Shown: positions 33,580-41,096 of the stretch, piece by piece | How the letters are laid out: every line of letters begins with the position of its first letter | Numbering within the stretch: the stretch's first letter is position 1 | Position numbers and translations under genes: made by a program | Origin: Candidatus Sulfopaludibacter sp. SbA3 | GTDB taxonomy: Bacteria > Acidobacteriota > Vicinamibacteria > Vicinamibacterales > UBA2999 | Direction of reading: 5' to 3' | NCBI GenBank assembly: GCA_945903265.1 | Contig: CAMDNQ010000023.1 | Coordinates: 1 to 45,041 of the forward strand | Length of the DNA stretch: 45,041 bases | Notes under the pieces: model-generated | What the model saw: only the letters and a program-made list of their open reading frames with translations | Told to the model about the DNA's origin: nothing | Databases searched by the model: none

Positions 33580-34046
33580 CAGAATCCCAGCGGCCCTTCG
33601 ACCAGCGGCACCTGCAGATAGACCGCGAACAGGTAATGGCACGCGACCGGAAACACCAGCGCGATGGCGGCGATCGTGGCGGCGAAACGAAGCGTCCACC
33701 GCGGGCGGAGGACGAACGCAATGACGGGGATCAGCAGTGCGGTGCCGGTGAGCATCCCGATAAACGGCGTCAGCAGGATGAACACCGTGATTGCCGCGAA
33801 GATGGACAGCGCCTTGTAGAGACCGGTAGCGTCGAATGTGGCGTCGAGCTTCTCGGCGCCGGTGACACTCCGGATGATGTTGATTGCGCTGAGAATTGTC
33901 AGGCCAAGCCCGATCCACAGGGGGAAGAAGCCTGGCCCCGGCGTCGTACCCCGCATGTACCCGTACTCGAGCGCGTTCCAGACGATGTACAGCCCGAGCA
34001 GGAGGAGGATGCCGGCGAACAGCCGGTCGACAGCTGTGGTAGTCAA
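33579..34046 (-). CDS. tctB: Tripartite tricarboxylate transporter, small membrane subunit TctB
   Basis: 155 residues with four membrane segments, the usual layout of TctB: a first helix followed by the region GTTPGPGFFPLWIGLGLTIL, and a close pair of helices near the end. The TTG at 34046 is taken as start (MTTTAVDRLFAG), 10 bp after the tctC stop; CTG 34052 is the alternative. The upstream part of the open frame lies inside tctC and is not likely coding. Helps TctA in transport. Confidence 0.85.
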   Translation of the reverse strand: MTTTAVDRLFAGILLLLGLYIVWNALEYGYMRGTTPGPGFFPLWIGLGLTILSAINIIRSVTGAEKLDATFDATGLYKALSIFAAITVFILLTPFIGMLTGTALLIPVIAFVLRPRWTLRFAATIAAIALVFPVACHYLFAVYLQVPLVEGPLGF

Positions 34047-34056
34047 ACGCAGGTCG

Positions 34057-35022
34057 TCAACGTTTGATGAGACCGAGCTCCGACATGATCTCCGTGTAGA
34101 GCGTGTTCGTCGACTCGAGGACTTTGCCGAACTCGACCGAACCAAGGAACCGGGGCTCATCGCGGAAGCGATCGAGGTATTCGCGCTTCCACTCGGGGCT
34201 TTCCGCGACGCGCCGGAGCGCGCTCTCCCAGAACGTGAGCGCCTCCTGCGGCATGTCAGGCGGCATCACGACGCCGCGCAGCTGCACGTGCTCGATCGGA
34301 TACCCGAGCTCCTTGAATGAGGGAACGGCGGGGAGCGACAGCAGCCGCCCCGCGGTGCTGACCGCCAGCGGCCGCAGCGTGCCCGCCTCGATCTGCGGGA
34401 GGATCTCGCCCGGATTCCCCAGCATGAAGTCGATGTGGCCGCCGAGCGCCGCGGTCATGACTTCGCCCTCGCCGTCGAACGGCACGGTGTCGATGGTGAT
34501 GCCGCTCGCATTCTGCAGCATCCGCGCGAGCAGCACGGGGTCCGAGACCACACCCACCGTGCCGGTCGTGAGCCGGCGAACCTTCTTCACGTCGTCGAAC
34601 GTCTTGTATGGAGACGCCTCGCGGACCGCCATGATGTACGGGGACATCGCGATGGCCGCGACCGGCGTGAAATTCCGGAAGTTGAACTCAGACGCGCCGA
34701 GCAGGGGAGTCGTGAAGAAGCTGACGCTGACGGTGGCCAGCGTGTACGGGTTGCCCTTCTGCTTCGCGACGTAGGTGTAGCCGATCGCGCCGCTGCTGCC
34801 GGGCCGGTTCTCGACGAGCAGGCTCACCGGCAGGATCTTCAGCTCCCGAATGACGTTGGCGATCGTCCGGCTCAGGACGTCGCTGCCGCCGCCGGCGCCG
34901 AACGGCACGATCATCGTGACGTCCTTCAGCGGGTATGCGCCCGATTCCTCCGTCGCGTTGCCGCCGCCGCAGGCGGAGGCCGTCAGCGCGAGGAGGAGCA
35001 CCAGCGTTTTACTTGCGCGCAT
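34057..35022 (-). CDS. tctC: Tripartite tricarboxylate transporter substrate-binding lipoprotein TctC (Bug family)
   Basis: 321 residues. The signal peptide ends in the lipobox TASAC with Cys18, so it is a membrane-tethered periplasmic receptor. Bug-family motifs: VTMIVPFGAGGGSDVLSR, ENRPGSSGAIGYTYVA, SPYKTFDDVKK and GHIDFMLGNPGEILPQIEAG. Bug proteins bind carboxylates through ordered waters; ligand unpredictable. The ATG overlaps the 3' end of the enolase-superfamily gene by 14 bp, which ties the transporter to that enzyme. Confidence 0.92.
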   Translation of the reverse strand: MRASKTLVLLLALTASACGGGNATEESGAYPLKDVTMIVPFGAGGGSDVLSRTIANVIRELKILPVSLLVENRPGSSGAIGYTYVAKQKGNPYTLATVSVSFFTTPLLGASEFNFRNFTPVAAIAMSPYIMAVREASPYKTFDDVKKVRRLTTGTVGVVSDPVLLARMLQNASGITIDTVPFDGEGEVMTAALGGHIDFMLGNPGEILPQIEAGTLRPLAVSTAGRLLSLPAVPSFKELGYPIEHVQLRGVVMPPDMPQEALTFWESALRRVAESPEWKREYLDRFRDEPRFLGSVEFGKVLESTNTLYTEIMSELGLIKR

Positions 35023-36178
35023 CTATCGTCTCCCGCAGAAGGTACCCATGGCTGTCGCGACCTTCGAGGAGGTTCTGCCTCGGATCGGTGATGCGCGACG
35101 CCGCAAGATTCTCGTAATTCGGTGTGAAGCCCAGCCCCGGACCGCCCGGAATCGTCAGCTTGCCGTCTACGGGATCCGGCGTGCCGTTGAAGAAATGCTT
35201 GCCGGTCATCCACATGCCGTAGTGGAACTCCACTGGTCCGCCATTCATCAGGCCGCACAAGTGGTGCATGTTGAAGATCGGCCAGCCGCCGCCGTTGGCC
35301 ATCGGCAGGTTGAACGCCTGCGCCATGTGGCCCACCTTGACCGTCTCCGTGATCCCGCCGTGATAGAGCACGTTCGGCTGGATGACGTCGACCGCGTGGT
35401 GCACGATGAGCTCGCGGGAACGCCACCGGTGGCCTTCCATCTGGCCCGCGGCGACCGGGATGCCGGTGACCTGGCGGAAGTCGGCCAGCGCGCGGGCGTC
35501 GTTCTGCTGGATCGGCTCTTCGAACCACATCACGTTGCAGTCTTCGATGCCGCGCGCGAGCAGGCGGGCGTCGTGCGGGTTGAACCAGCAGTTGGAGTCG
35601 ATCATCAGGTCGATGTCTGGCCCAATCGCTTCCCGCGCGGCCTTCACGCGGCGGATGTCGTCCCGCCACGTCCGCGTCGGCTCGCCGCCGACCACCATCT
35701 TGAGCATGCGATGGCCGTCCTTGACGAACTTCTGGCCGTATTCAGCCAGCTGCTTCTCGTCAAAGAACGGATAGCCAAAGGTGGCGTAGGTGGGGGCCCA
35801 GTTGCGGAAGCCGCCGAGCAGCTCGTGGATGGAACGCTGCTCCTTCTTGCCGCGGATATCCCAGAGCGCGATGTCGATGGCGGAAAGCGCGTTGGAAATG
35901 ACGCCCGTGTACGTCCGGCTGTTCAACTTGCGCCAGACGTGCGAGTGAATCTCCTCGGTGTAGAGCACGTCTCGTCCCTTGAGCGCCGGCGCGAGGTGAT
36001 GCTCGATACACGCGATGACCGCCCAGGGCAGGATGGAGCCCGTAATCCCGAATCCTTTGAGCCCCTCATCCGTCTCCACTTCGACAAAGACGAACATCCG
36101 GCTCTCAATCGACGCGCCGATGCCGGGCAGGTCGATCTCGTGCTTGTGCAGGCTCGCGGTGATATTCCCGATCTTCAT
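35009..36178 (-). CDS. Enolase-superfamily dehydratase/racemase (mandelate racemase group)
   Basis: 389 residues. The N-terminal capping domain has MFVFVEVETDEGLKGFG, and the barrel follows. Likely metal ligands are Asp in LMIDSNCWF, Glu in WFEEP and Glu in AGQMEG, where the more common IA-GE is altered to GQ-x-E. A Lys in MLKMVVGG and the residues NVLYHGG and NMHHL are candidate catalytic groups. The family abstracts a proton next to a carboxylate and usually dehydrates sugar acids. It leads an operon with tctCBA, overlapping tctC by 14 bp, so the transported compound is probably its substrate or a precursor. Exact reaction unknown. Confidence 0.88.
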   Translation of the reverse strand: MKIGNITASLHKHEIDLPGIGASIESRMFVFVEVETDEGLKGFGITGSILPWAVIACIEHHLAPALKGRDVLYTEEIHSHVWRKLNSRTYTGVISNALSAIDIALWDIRGKKEQRSIHELLGGFRNWAPTYATFGYPFFDEKQLAEYGQKFVKDGHRMLKMVVGGEPTRTWRDDIRRVKAAREAIGPDIDLMIDSNCWFNPHDARLLARGIEDCNVMWFEEPIQQNDARALADFRQVTGIPVAAGQMEGHRWRSRELIVHHAVDVIQPNVLYHGGITETVKVGHMAQAFNLPMANGGGWPIFNMHHLCGLMNGGPVEFHYGMWMTGKHFFNGTPDPVDGKLTIPGGPGLGFTPNYENLAASRITDPRQNLLEGRDSHGYLLRETIDARK

Positions 36179-36232
36179 ATGCCGGACGATTTTATTCGCA
36201 ATCGGATATCATTTGCGGCCGAGGGAGCTTCA

Positions 36233-37249
36233 ATGCTGAAGAAAGTACTGGCCGGAGTCATCGTCGTCGCTGTCGCAGTCGTCGCACTCGAGGCACAACA
36301 GGGCGGCGCACCCGCCGGCCGGGGCGCCAACCCGCAATTCCCGACGCCCGAAAAGTTTGCGGCATCGAAGCAGGCGCAGCAGCACATCGCCAATGCCATG
36401 AAGATCGCGGGCAGCGATCTGCAGGCGGAGGCCAAGGCCTTTTGCACGCCCACCGGGCCGCAGCGCGTGGCGCTGGCGCGGCAGGCGCAGGGACTGCCGG
36501 CGCTCGAGGATCGGCCGCTCGAACCGATCAAGATGTTCGAGAACCTCTACTACATCGGGTTCAGCGACGTCGGGATGTGGGTTATTCCGACGAGCGACGG
36601 CATCATCCTGTTCGACGCGCTGAACTCGGGGGACGAGGGACGCGACATGATCGCAGGCGGTCTGAAGAAGCTCGGCATGAACCCGGCCCAGATCAAGTAC
36701 CTGATTGTCGGCCACGGTCACAACGATCACACCGGCGGCGGGGCATACCTGCAGTCGACCTATAAGCCGCGCGTGATCATGGGCGGGCCCGACTGGGATA
36801 CGCACATCAAGGGCGCCCGGGCTGACCGGCCGTCGATGACGCGCGACATGGTGGCGACTGACGGCCAGAAGGTGACGGTCGGCGATACCACGGTGACGGT
36901 CATCCTGACGCCGGGCCACACGCCGGGCACGATCGGCATGCTTGTTCCTGTGAAACACCAGGGCCGCACGCATACCGTGATGATCCTGAGCGGCACCCAG
37001 ATGCCGACGCGCCAGTCGCTGGCGTCGTTCGAGCACGTGTACAACGATTTTGCGAAGAAGCAGAATGCCGAAGCGGCGCTGGGCGCCCACCCGGACATTC
37101 TGATGAACAAGCTGACGGCGATGGAGCAGATGACGAAGGCGTATCCGACGGGCGCCCATCCGCTTCTGATGGGTCCCCAGAAGTTCGCGCGCTATCTCGA
37201 CATCATGCTCGAGTGTGGCCGGGCGCGCCTGTCAGCGCTGGAGTCGTAA
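36233..37249 (+). CDS. Exported metallo-beta-lactamase-fold hydrolase, subclass B3-like
   Basis: 338 residues. ATG 36233 is preceded by GAGGGAG (36221-36227). The signal peptide ends about residue 21 (ALEA|QQGG), followed by a Gly/Ala/Gln stretch. Metal residues match the B3 pattern: His161, His163, Asp165, His166 (HGHNDH), His229 in TPGHTPG, and His286 in GAHPD. Members include true B3 carbapenemases and many periplasmic hydrolases of other use, so antibiotic resistance is not established. It is divergent from the enolase-superfamily gene and overlaps the next gene by 37 bp. Confidence 0.87.
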   Translation: MLKKVLAGVIVVAVAVVALEAQQGGAPAGRGANPQFPTPEKFAASKQAQQHIANAMKIAGSDLQAEAKAFCTPTGPQRVALARQAQGLPALEDRPLEPIKMFENLYYIGFSDVGMWVIPTSDGIILFDALNSGDEGRDMIAGGLKKLGMNPAQIKYLIVGHGHNDHTGGGAYLQSTYKPRVIMGGPDWDTHIKGARADRPSMTRDMVATDGQKVTVGDTTVTVILTPGHTPGTIGMLVPVKHQGRTHTVMILSGTQMPTRQSLASFEHVYNDFAKKQNAEAALGAHPDILMNKLTAMEQMTKAYPTGAHPLLMGPQKFARYLDIMLECGRARLSALES

Positions 37250-38334
37250 TCACGACGGGCTTCCGCAGGGCGGCGCTGGCGGCTACGCTGCCGGTGCTGG
37301 CCCTCGCCGGAGCCCTTGCGCCGCTCCCGCCCCTGGCGGTCGAACAGTGGTTTTCGACCGCAGCCTATCCCGCGCTTCAGCACGTCATCACGCCGCTCTC
37401 GAACAGTCTCCCGATTGCGATATTTGACATTCTGTGCGTCGCCGCGACGATGGTCGTCGTGGTTGTCCTCGTTCGTGGCGTCCGAAGGGCGAGGCGCGAT
37501 CGCAGCGTGCGCCCGATCGCACGCGCGCTCGGGGTCCTGCTCATAGGAGTTGCCGGCGCCTACATCTGGTTCCTGCTTTTCTGGGGACTCAACTATCGCC
37601 GGGTACCGATGACGGAACGCCTCCGGATGGATGGAGCCGGCCCGGCGCCCGCAGCCGTTCTGCAGCTTGGGCGCGACGCGGCAGGTCAACTCAACGCGCT
37701 TCACGACGAGGCCCATGCCATCGGATGGCACGAGCAGCCCATCGACGATGGAATGCTGCGACGGGGATTCGAGGAGATTCAGCGCGCGCTGAGCGACGCA
37801 CCGCCGGCCGTTCCCGGGCGCCTGAAGCCGACAATCCTCGGACCGTATTTCCGGTGGACGAGCGTGGACGGCATGGTGAACCCGTTCGGCCTGGAAGTCC
37901 TGGCGAATCCGGATCTCCTGCCGTTCGAACGGCCGTTTGTCGCGGCCCACGAATGGGCGCACCTGGCGGGGTACGCGGACGAATCGGAGGCGAGCTTTGT
38001 CGGCTTTCTGTCGTGCCTCCGCGGCGGTCCGGCGGCGCGATACAGCGCGTGGCTGTTGATGTACTGGCAGGTAATGGCGGAACTGACGCAGGAGGAGCGC
38101 GCCACTGTGGCCGCGACCCTCGCGCCGGGGCCACGGGCCGATCTCGAGGCGATCGTGGCGCGGCTCCGGCGAGGGGAGTGGCCCCTGCTCCGCAACGCCG
38201 GCTGGCAGGTGTACGACCAGTACCTGAAGGCCAACCGCGTCGAGGAGGGGGTTCGCAGCTACGGGCTGGTCGTTACGCTCCTGCTGCGCGCGAGATTCGA
38301 CCCGAGGTGGATGCCGGTACGGCGCGACCCCTAA
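37213..38334 (+). CDS. DUF3810-type membrane protein with HEXXH zinc-protease motif
   Basis: 373 residues from GTG 37213. Three membrane segments (about 20-40, 65-88, 105-125) are followed by a soluble domain with HEWAH (His246, Glu247, His250), then GYADESEASF, where a Glu further on could be the third zinc ligand. FRWTSVDGMVNPFGLEV is another conserved-looking part. It resembles gluzincin-like membrane metalloproteases; activity is inferred. The start inside the lactamase-fold gene is uncertain, because only GTG 37213 is available upstream of the first helix. The stop lies 1 bp from that of the convergent baeRF gene. Confidence 0.8.
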   Translation: MWPGAPVSAGVVITTGFRRAALAATLPVLALAGALAPLPPLAVEQWFSTAAYPALQHVITPLSNSLPIAIFDILCVAATMVVVVVLVRGVRRARRDRSVRPIARALGVLLIGVAGAYIWFLLFWGLNYRRVPMTERLRMDGAGPAPAAVLQLGRDAAGQLNALHDEAHAIGWHEQPIDDGMLRRGFEEIQRALSDAPPAVPGRLKPTILGPYFRWTSVDGMVNPFGLEVLANPDLLPFERPFVAAHEWAHLAGYADESEASFVGFLSCLRGGPAARYSAWLLMYWQVMAELTQEERATVAATLAPGPRADLEAIVARLRRGEWPLLRNAGWQVYDQYLKANRVEEGVRSYGLVVTLLLRARFDPRWMPVRRDP

Positions 38335-38335
38335 G

Positions 38336-39418
38336 TCAAATCCTGAAGCGCAACAGGGCTCCCACGCCGCCGACGTCCGCCAGCAGGTTGGAGTCCTCAA
38401 TGAATCGGATGCGGGCGCTGTTCTGCTGCGCGAGCGCCACGAGCTGACCCGAGAACTGTTCTGGATCCTTGGAGCGCAGGTCTTCAGCACGCGCGGTCAG
38501 GAGCAGCTCCTCGACCTGCTGTTTCGTGAGTGCGTCAATGGTCGCCTCGGGGCCTGCAACGCCGAGGCCCCGTGCTCCGCACTCGTCGTGCATCGTCTGG
38601 ACGCGCTCGGCGTCGGTCACGCCGTCGTGCTGCCGCAGGGCGTCCATGGTCTCCGCGAGGACTTCGTGTTCCGGCGCCTTGATATCGAGTGAGACGGTGT
38701 CGATGACCTTTGCGGCGAGATGCTTGGGGAGCTGTTCCATGAGCGCTGGCCGCGACACCTCGTCGCACGCCAGCACGAGCCTGTCGATGCCTTCCTCGCG
38801 CATGACACGCTCCAGCACCGTCACCACTTCCTTCATGTGATGCAGGTGCACGTTCTCCGTGTGCCGCTGATACCGCTTCTGCGACCATCCACCCCCGGCG
38901 CCGCCACGCGTTTTCTCATTGGTGACCCGCTTGCGTGATTCGACACGTCCAAGACTGAAGACGAACAGTCGGGCGGAGTTGGTATCGAAGACGAGAGCCG
39001 CGTACCTCGGGTATTGATCGTTCAATCGGGCGAGCGGGTACAGGTGCGGCTCGGGTCCCACGAACAGGGCATGCTCTCCGACCGGCGCGTCGAGCTGGAC
39101 CGTCTCGAACAGCCCATCCGAGCCGGAGCTCGCGAAGACCGCCAGACCGGCCACCGATGCCGGCACCTCGGTTTCCACGTACGCGCGAATGCGCTCCGCA
39201 ACCGCCTCGAAGCTCTTGCGCGCGTCGCCGTCAAGCGACGCCGTCCGTTCGGCGACGACCTTGCGCAGAAAGGCGAGAGCCTGAGTGTCGCGGCCATGTT
39301 GATCCGCGCTGAGGTCGAGGTAAAGGCTTAAGACAGGAGAGTCGGACGGTTCGAGCGAGGAGAGTCGGTCGAGCTGTTCCCGCAGGGGGGTCTGGAGGGC
39401 GGTTGTCGTTTTGGGCAT
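38336..39418 (-). CDS. Bacterial eRF1-like protein (Vms1/ANKZF1, baeRF group)
   Basis: 360 residues. ATG 39418 is chosen over a TTG two codons upstream. The layout is that of archaeo-eukaryotic release factor domains: an N-terminal domain (VLSLYLDLSAD), a middle RNase H-like part with AALVFDTNSARLFVFSLG, the glycine loop GGGWSQKRYQRH (about 175-186) equivalent to the GGQ region, and an L7Ae-like C-terminal part ending GGVGALLRF. Eukaryotic Vms1/ANKZF1 releases peptides from stalled 60S subunits by cleaving tRNA. A ribosome-rescue or peptidyl-tRNA role is therefore likely but unproved in this protein. Confidence 0.85.
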   Translation of the reverse strand: MPKTTTALQTPLREQLDRLSSLEPSDSPVLSLYLDLSADQHGRDTQALAFLRKVVAERTASLDGDARKSFEAVAERIRAYVETEVPASVAGLAVFASSGSDGLFETVQLDAPVGEHALFVGPEPHLYPLARLNDQYPRYAALVFDTNSARLFVFSLGRVESRKRVTNEKTRGGAGGGWSQKRYQRHTENVHLHHMKEVVTVLERVMREEGIDRLVLACDEVSRPALMEQLPKHLAAKVIDTVSLDIKAPEHEVLAETMDALRQHDGVTDAERVQTMHDECGARGLGVAGPEATIDALTKQQVEELLLTARAEDLRSKDPEQFSGQLVALAQQNSARIRFIEDSNLLADVGGVGALLRFRI

Positions 39419-39456
39419 GCACAATCTGTCGCAAGCCGTATGCCCATCAGGGGTTA

Positions 39457-39491
39457 GGGATCAGCGATCAGGGATCAGGGATCAGGAATCG
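39457..39491 (-). repeat. Heptamer tandem repeat across the stop codon of sua5
   Basis: Read on the minus strand: CGATTCC, TGATCCC, TGATCCC, TGATCGC, TGATCCC, with a decayed sixth unit TAACCCC (39456-39450). The first units encode the last residues (IPDP) and the stop TGA (39477-39475) is the start of the third unit. As in the array before yicC, the unit begins with TGA, so stops fall in all frames. Confidence 0.85.
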
Positions 39492-40515
39492 CCACGCGTT
39501 CCGTGGCGGCGCGCGTCAGCCGGTCCGCCACCGCCTGCCACAGGCCCTGGGTGTGCGCCACCTGCTGCGCGAGGATGAGATCAAGGTTCGCCGCATCCAG
39601 TTCGCGGATCGCCGCGTAGAGGCGCCGGGCGACGGCGTCGGCATCCTGCTCGGACCCGAGATCGACGACAGGAACAGAGAGCGGCCCCAGCGCTGCGATT
39701 TGCTCCCGCGTCGCAAGCAGCCCTACTGTGAGGCCGTCGGCGGTTGCCTGGTGGATCCGTCTCACGATTGCCAGCCGCGTCGCGTCAGGCGTGCCGCTGT
39801 AGAGCGCCATCGGCGTCCGTGGTGAGTAGTGCTGGGAGAGCAGGCCCGGTGATCGCGCGGCTTCACCGCTCGCGACCGACGCCCCGAATATCTCCAGGTG
39901 CGGCAGCAGGGCGCGGAGACGCTCGACGGATACGCCCCCCGGGCGAAGGACTCGCGGCGGCGTCGACGTCAGATCGAGGACCGTGGACTCAACCCCAACC
40001 GATGTAGGTCCGCCGTCGATCACCATGTCGATCCGGCCGCGAAGGTCCTCGAGTACGTGTGCTGCCGTCGTCGGACTTGGTCTCGAGAAAAGATTGGCAC
40101 TTGGCGCAGCGATCGGAATCCCCGCCGCTTCGAGGAGTGCACGTGCGACCGGATGCGCCGGGACGCGGACGGCAACCGTCTCGAGTCCGGCCGTCACTTC
40201 ACGAGGAACCGCACCGTGCCGCGGCAGGACCATCGTCAGCGGCCCTGGCCAGAACGCATTGGCGAGTGCGCTCGCCACGGGGGGCATGCCTGTCGTGAGC
40301 ACGGCCGCCTGATCGAGGTTGCTGACGTGCACGATCAACGGGTCGTGTGCCGGGCGGCCCTTTGCCGCAAACAGCCGATGCACGGCTGTGACGTCCATCG
40401 CGTGCACGCCCAGCCCGTACACGGTTTCCGTGGGGAACGCGACAAGGCCGCCCTGGCGAAGGCAGGCGGCAGCCCGGACGATCGAGGCCGGATCGGTTCC
40501 AAGGACGACGGTCAT
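39475..40515 (-). CDS. sua5: L-threonylcarbamoyladenylate synthase (Sua5 type)
   Basis: 346 residues. It makes threonylcarbamoyl-AMP for the t6A37 modification of tRNAs. The YrdC domain has LVAFPTETVYGLG, AAKGRPAHDPLIVHV and APSANLFSRPSPT; the C-terminal Sua5 domain follows a linker after LRPGGVSVERL, with PGLLSQHYSPRTP. Presence of this second domain marks Sua5 rather than the short TsaC. ATG 40515 is chosen; ATG 40524 is three codons upstream and possible. The last codons are within a heptamer repeat. Confidence 0.93.
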   Translation of the reverse strand: MTVVLGTDPASIVRAAACLRQGGLVAFPTETVYGLGVHAMDVTAVHRLFAAKGRPAHDPLIVHVSNLDQAAVLTTGMPPVASALANAFWPGPLTMVLPRHGAVPREVTAGLETVAVRVPAHPVARALLEAAGIPIAAPSANLFSRPSPTTAAHVLEDLRGRIDMVIDGGPTSVGVESTVLDLTSTPPRVLRPGGVSVERLRALLPHLEIFGASVASGEAARSPGLLSQHYSPRTPMALYSGTPDATRLAIVRRIHQATADGLTVGLLATREQIAALGPLSVPVVDLGSEQDADAVARRLYAAIRELDAANLDLILAQQVAHTQGLWQAVADRLTRAATERVAIPDP

Positions 40516-40558
40516 TCCACACATCGTACGTGGGTCCGAAAAACGGAATTGTCCGGCC

Positions 40559-40577
40559 GTGTGCCGTAATCGCACAC
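40559..40577. promoter_or_regulatory. Inverted repeat in the sua5 / receiver-HTH divergent region
   Basis: GTGTGC (40559-40564) and GCACAC (40572-40577) are perfectly complementary around seven bases. It lies 43 bp from the sua5 start and 78 bp upstream of the regulator ATG at 40656. This is an operator-like dyad; the Fis-type protein encoded downstream is a candidate ligand. The rest of the 140-bp gap shows no gene. Confidence 0.35.
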
Positions 40578-40655
40578 CGTGCGCCTTGGAGCTCCTGCAA
40601 ATGCTCAGAAACATTGGGAATATGGGGTGGTCGCACACTTGCTCCGGGCGGCCCC

Positions 40656-41096
40656 ATGGCCAGCAATCCCCGGCTGTTCGTCATCGACGACGACCGCGCC
40701 GTGCTCTCGCTTGTGGGGACGACAGTCACCTGCCTCGACGTGCTTCAGGCGCTTCGAAACCTGAGCCCGCAGTGTGAGGCGGTTCTGATGACGGGTTACA
40801 AGGACCTCGAGACGGCGGTTGACGCCGTGAAACAGAGCCTGCCGGCAGGGACCGAGGCGCTGCGGGTGCCGTCACCCGGCGCGAGCCCCTCTCAGCCGGC
40901 GCCGCTGGTCGATGTCGCCCGCGAGCATATCGTCCGGACGCTGGAAATGGTGGAGGGCAACAAGGCGGTCGCCGCCCGTCTGCTTGGCGTCAGCCGCCGC
41001 GCGCTGTATCGCCAGCTCGAACGCCACGGCCTGCACCGGCGCATTCCTGCGCGCCGCGGGGCTGGCGCGGTCCATCAGCTGCACCCCGCACGGTAA
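40656..41096 (+). CDS. Fis-type HTH regulator with internally deleted receiver domain
   Basis: 146 residues. The N-terminus MASNPRLFVIDDDRAVLSLV is the first strand of a receiver, with the acidic Asp11-13. It then passes, after only about a dozen residues, into ALRNLSPQCEAVLMTGYKD, the fourth strand and following helix of a receiver with Thr46. The segment carrying the phosphorylated Asp and its loop, and the later Lys-Pro, are missing. A Ser/Pro linker leads to a Fis-type HTH (about 88-127: REHIVRTLEMVEGNKAVAARLLGVSRRALYRQLERHGLH). The layout recalls NtrC-type regulators without the AAA domain. It cannot be phosphorylated normally. It overlaps the HD-GYP gene by one base (TAATG). Confidence 0.8.
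   Translation: MASNPRLFVIDDDRAVLSLVGTTVTCLDVLQALRNLSPQCEAVLMTGYKDLETAVDAVKQSLPAGTEALRVPSPGASPSQPAPLVDVAREHIVRTLEMVEGNKAVAARLLGVSRRALYRQLERHGLHRRIPARRGAGAVHQLHPAR

Noticed and set aside
34850-36232. Long plus-strand frame continuing upstream of the lactamase-fold gene
   Set aside because: It is antisense to the enolase-superfamily and tctC genes, and the signal peptide starts at ATG 36233.
40628-40643. Possible sigma54 promoter (TGGTCGCACACTTGCT, GG-N10-GC) before the receiver-Fis gene
   Set aside because: The -24 part fits poorly, and the start site would lie about two bases from the ATG, leaving no leader.
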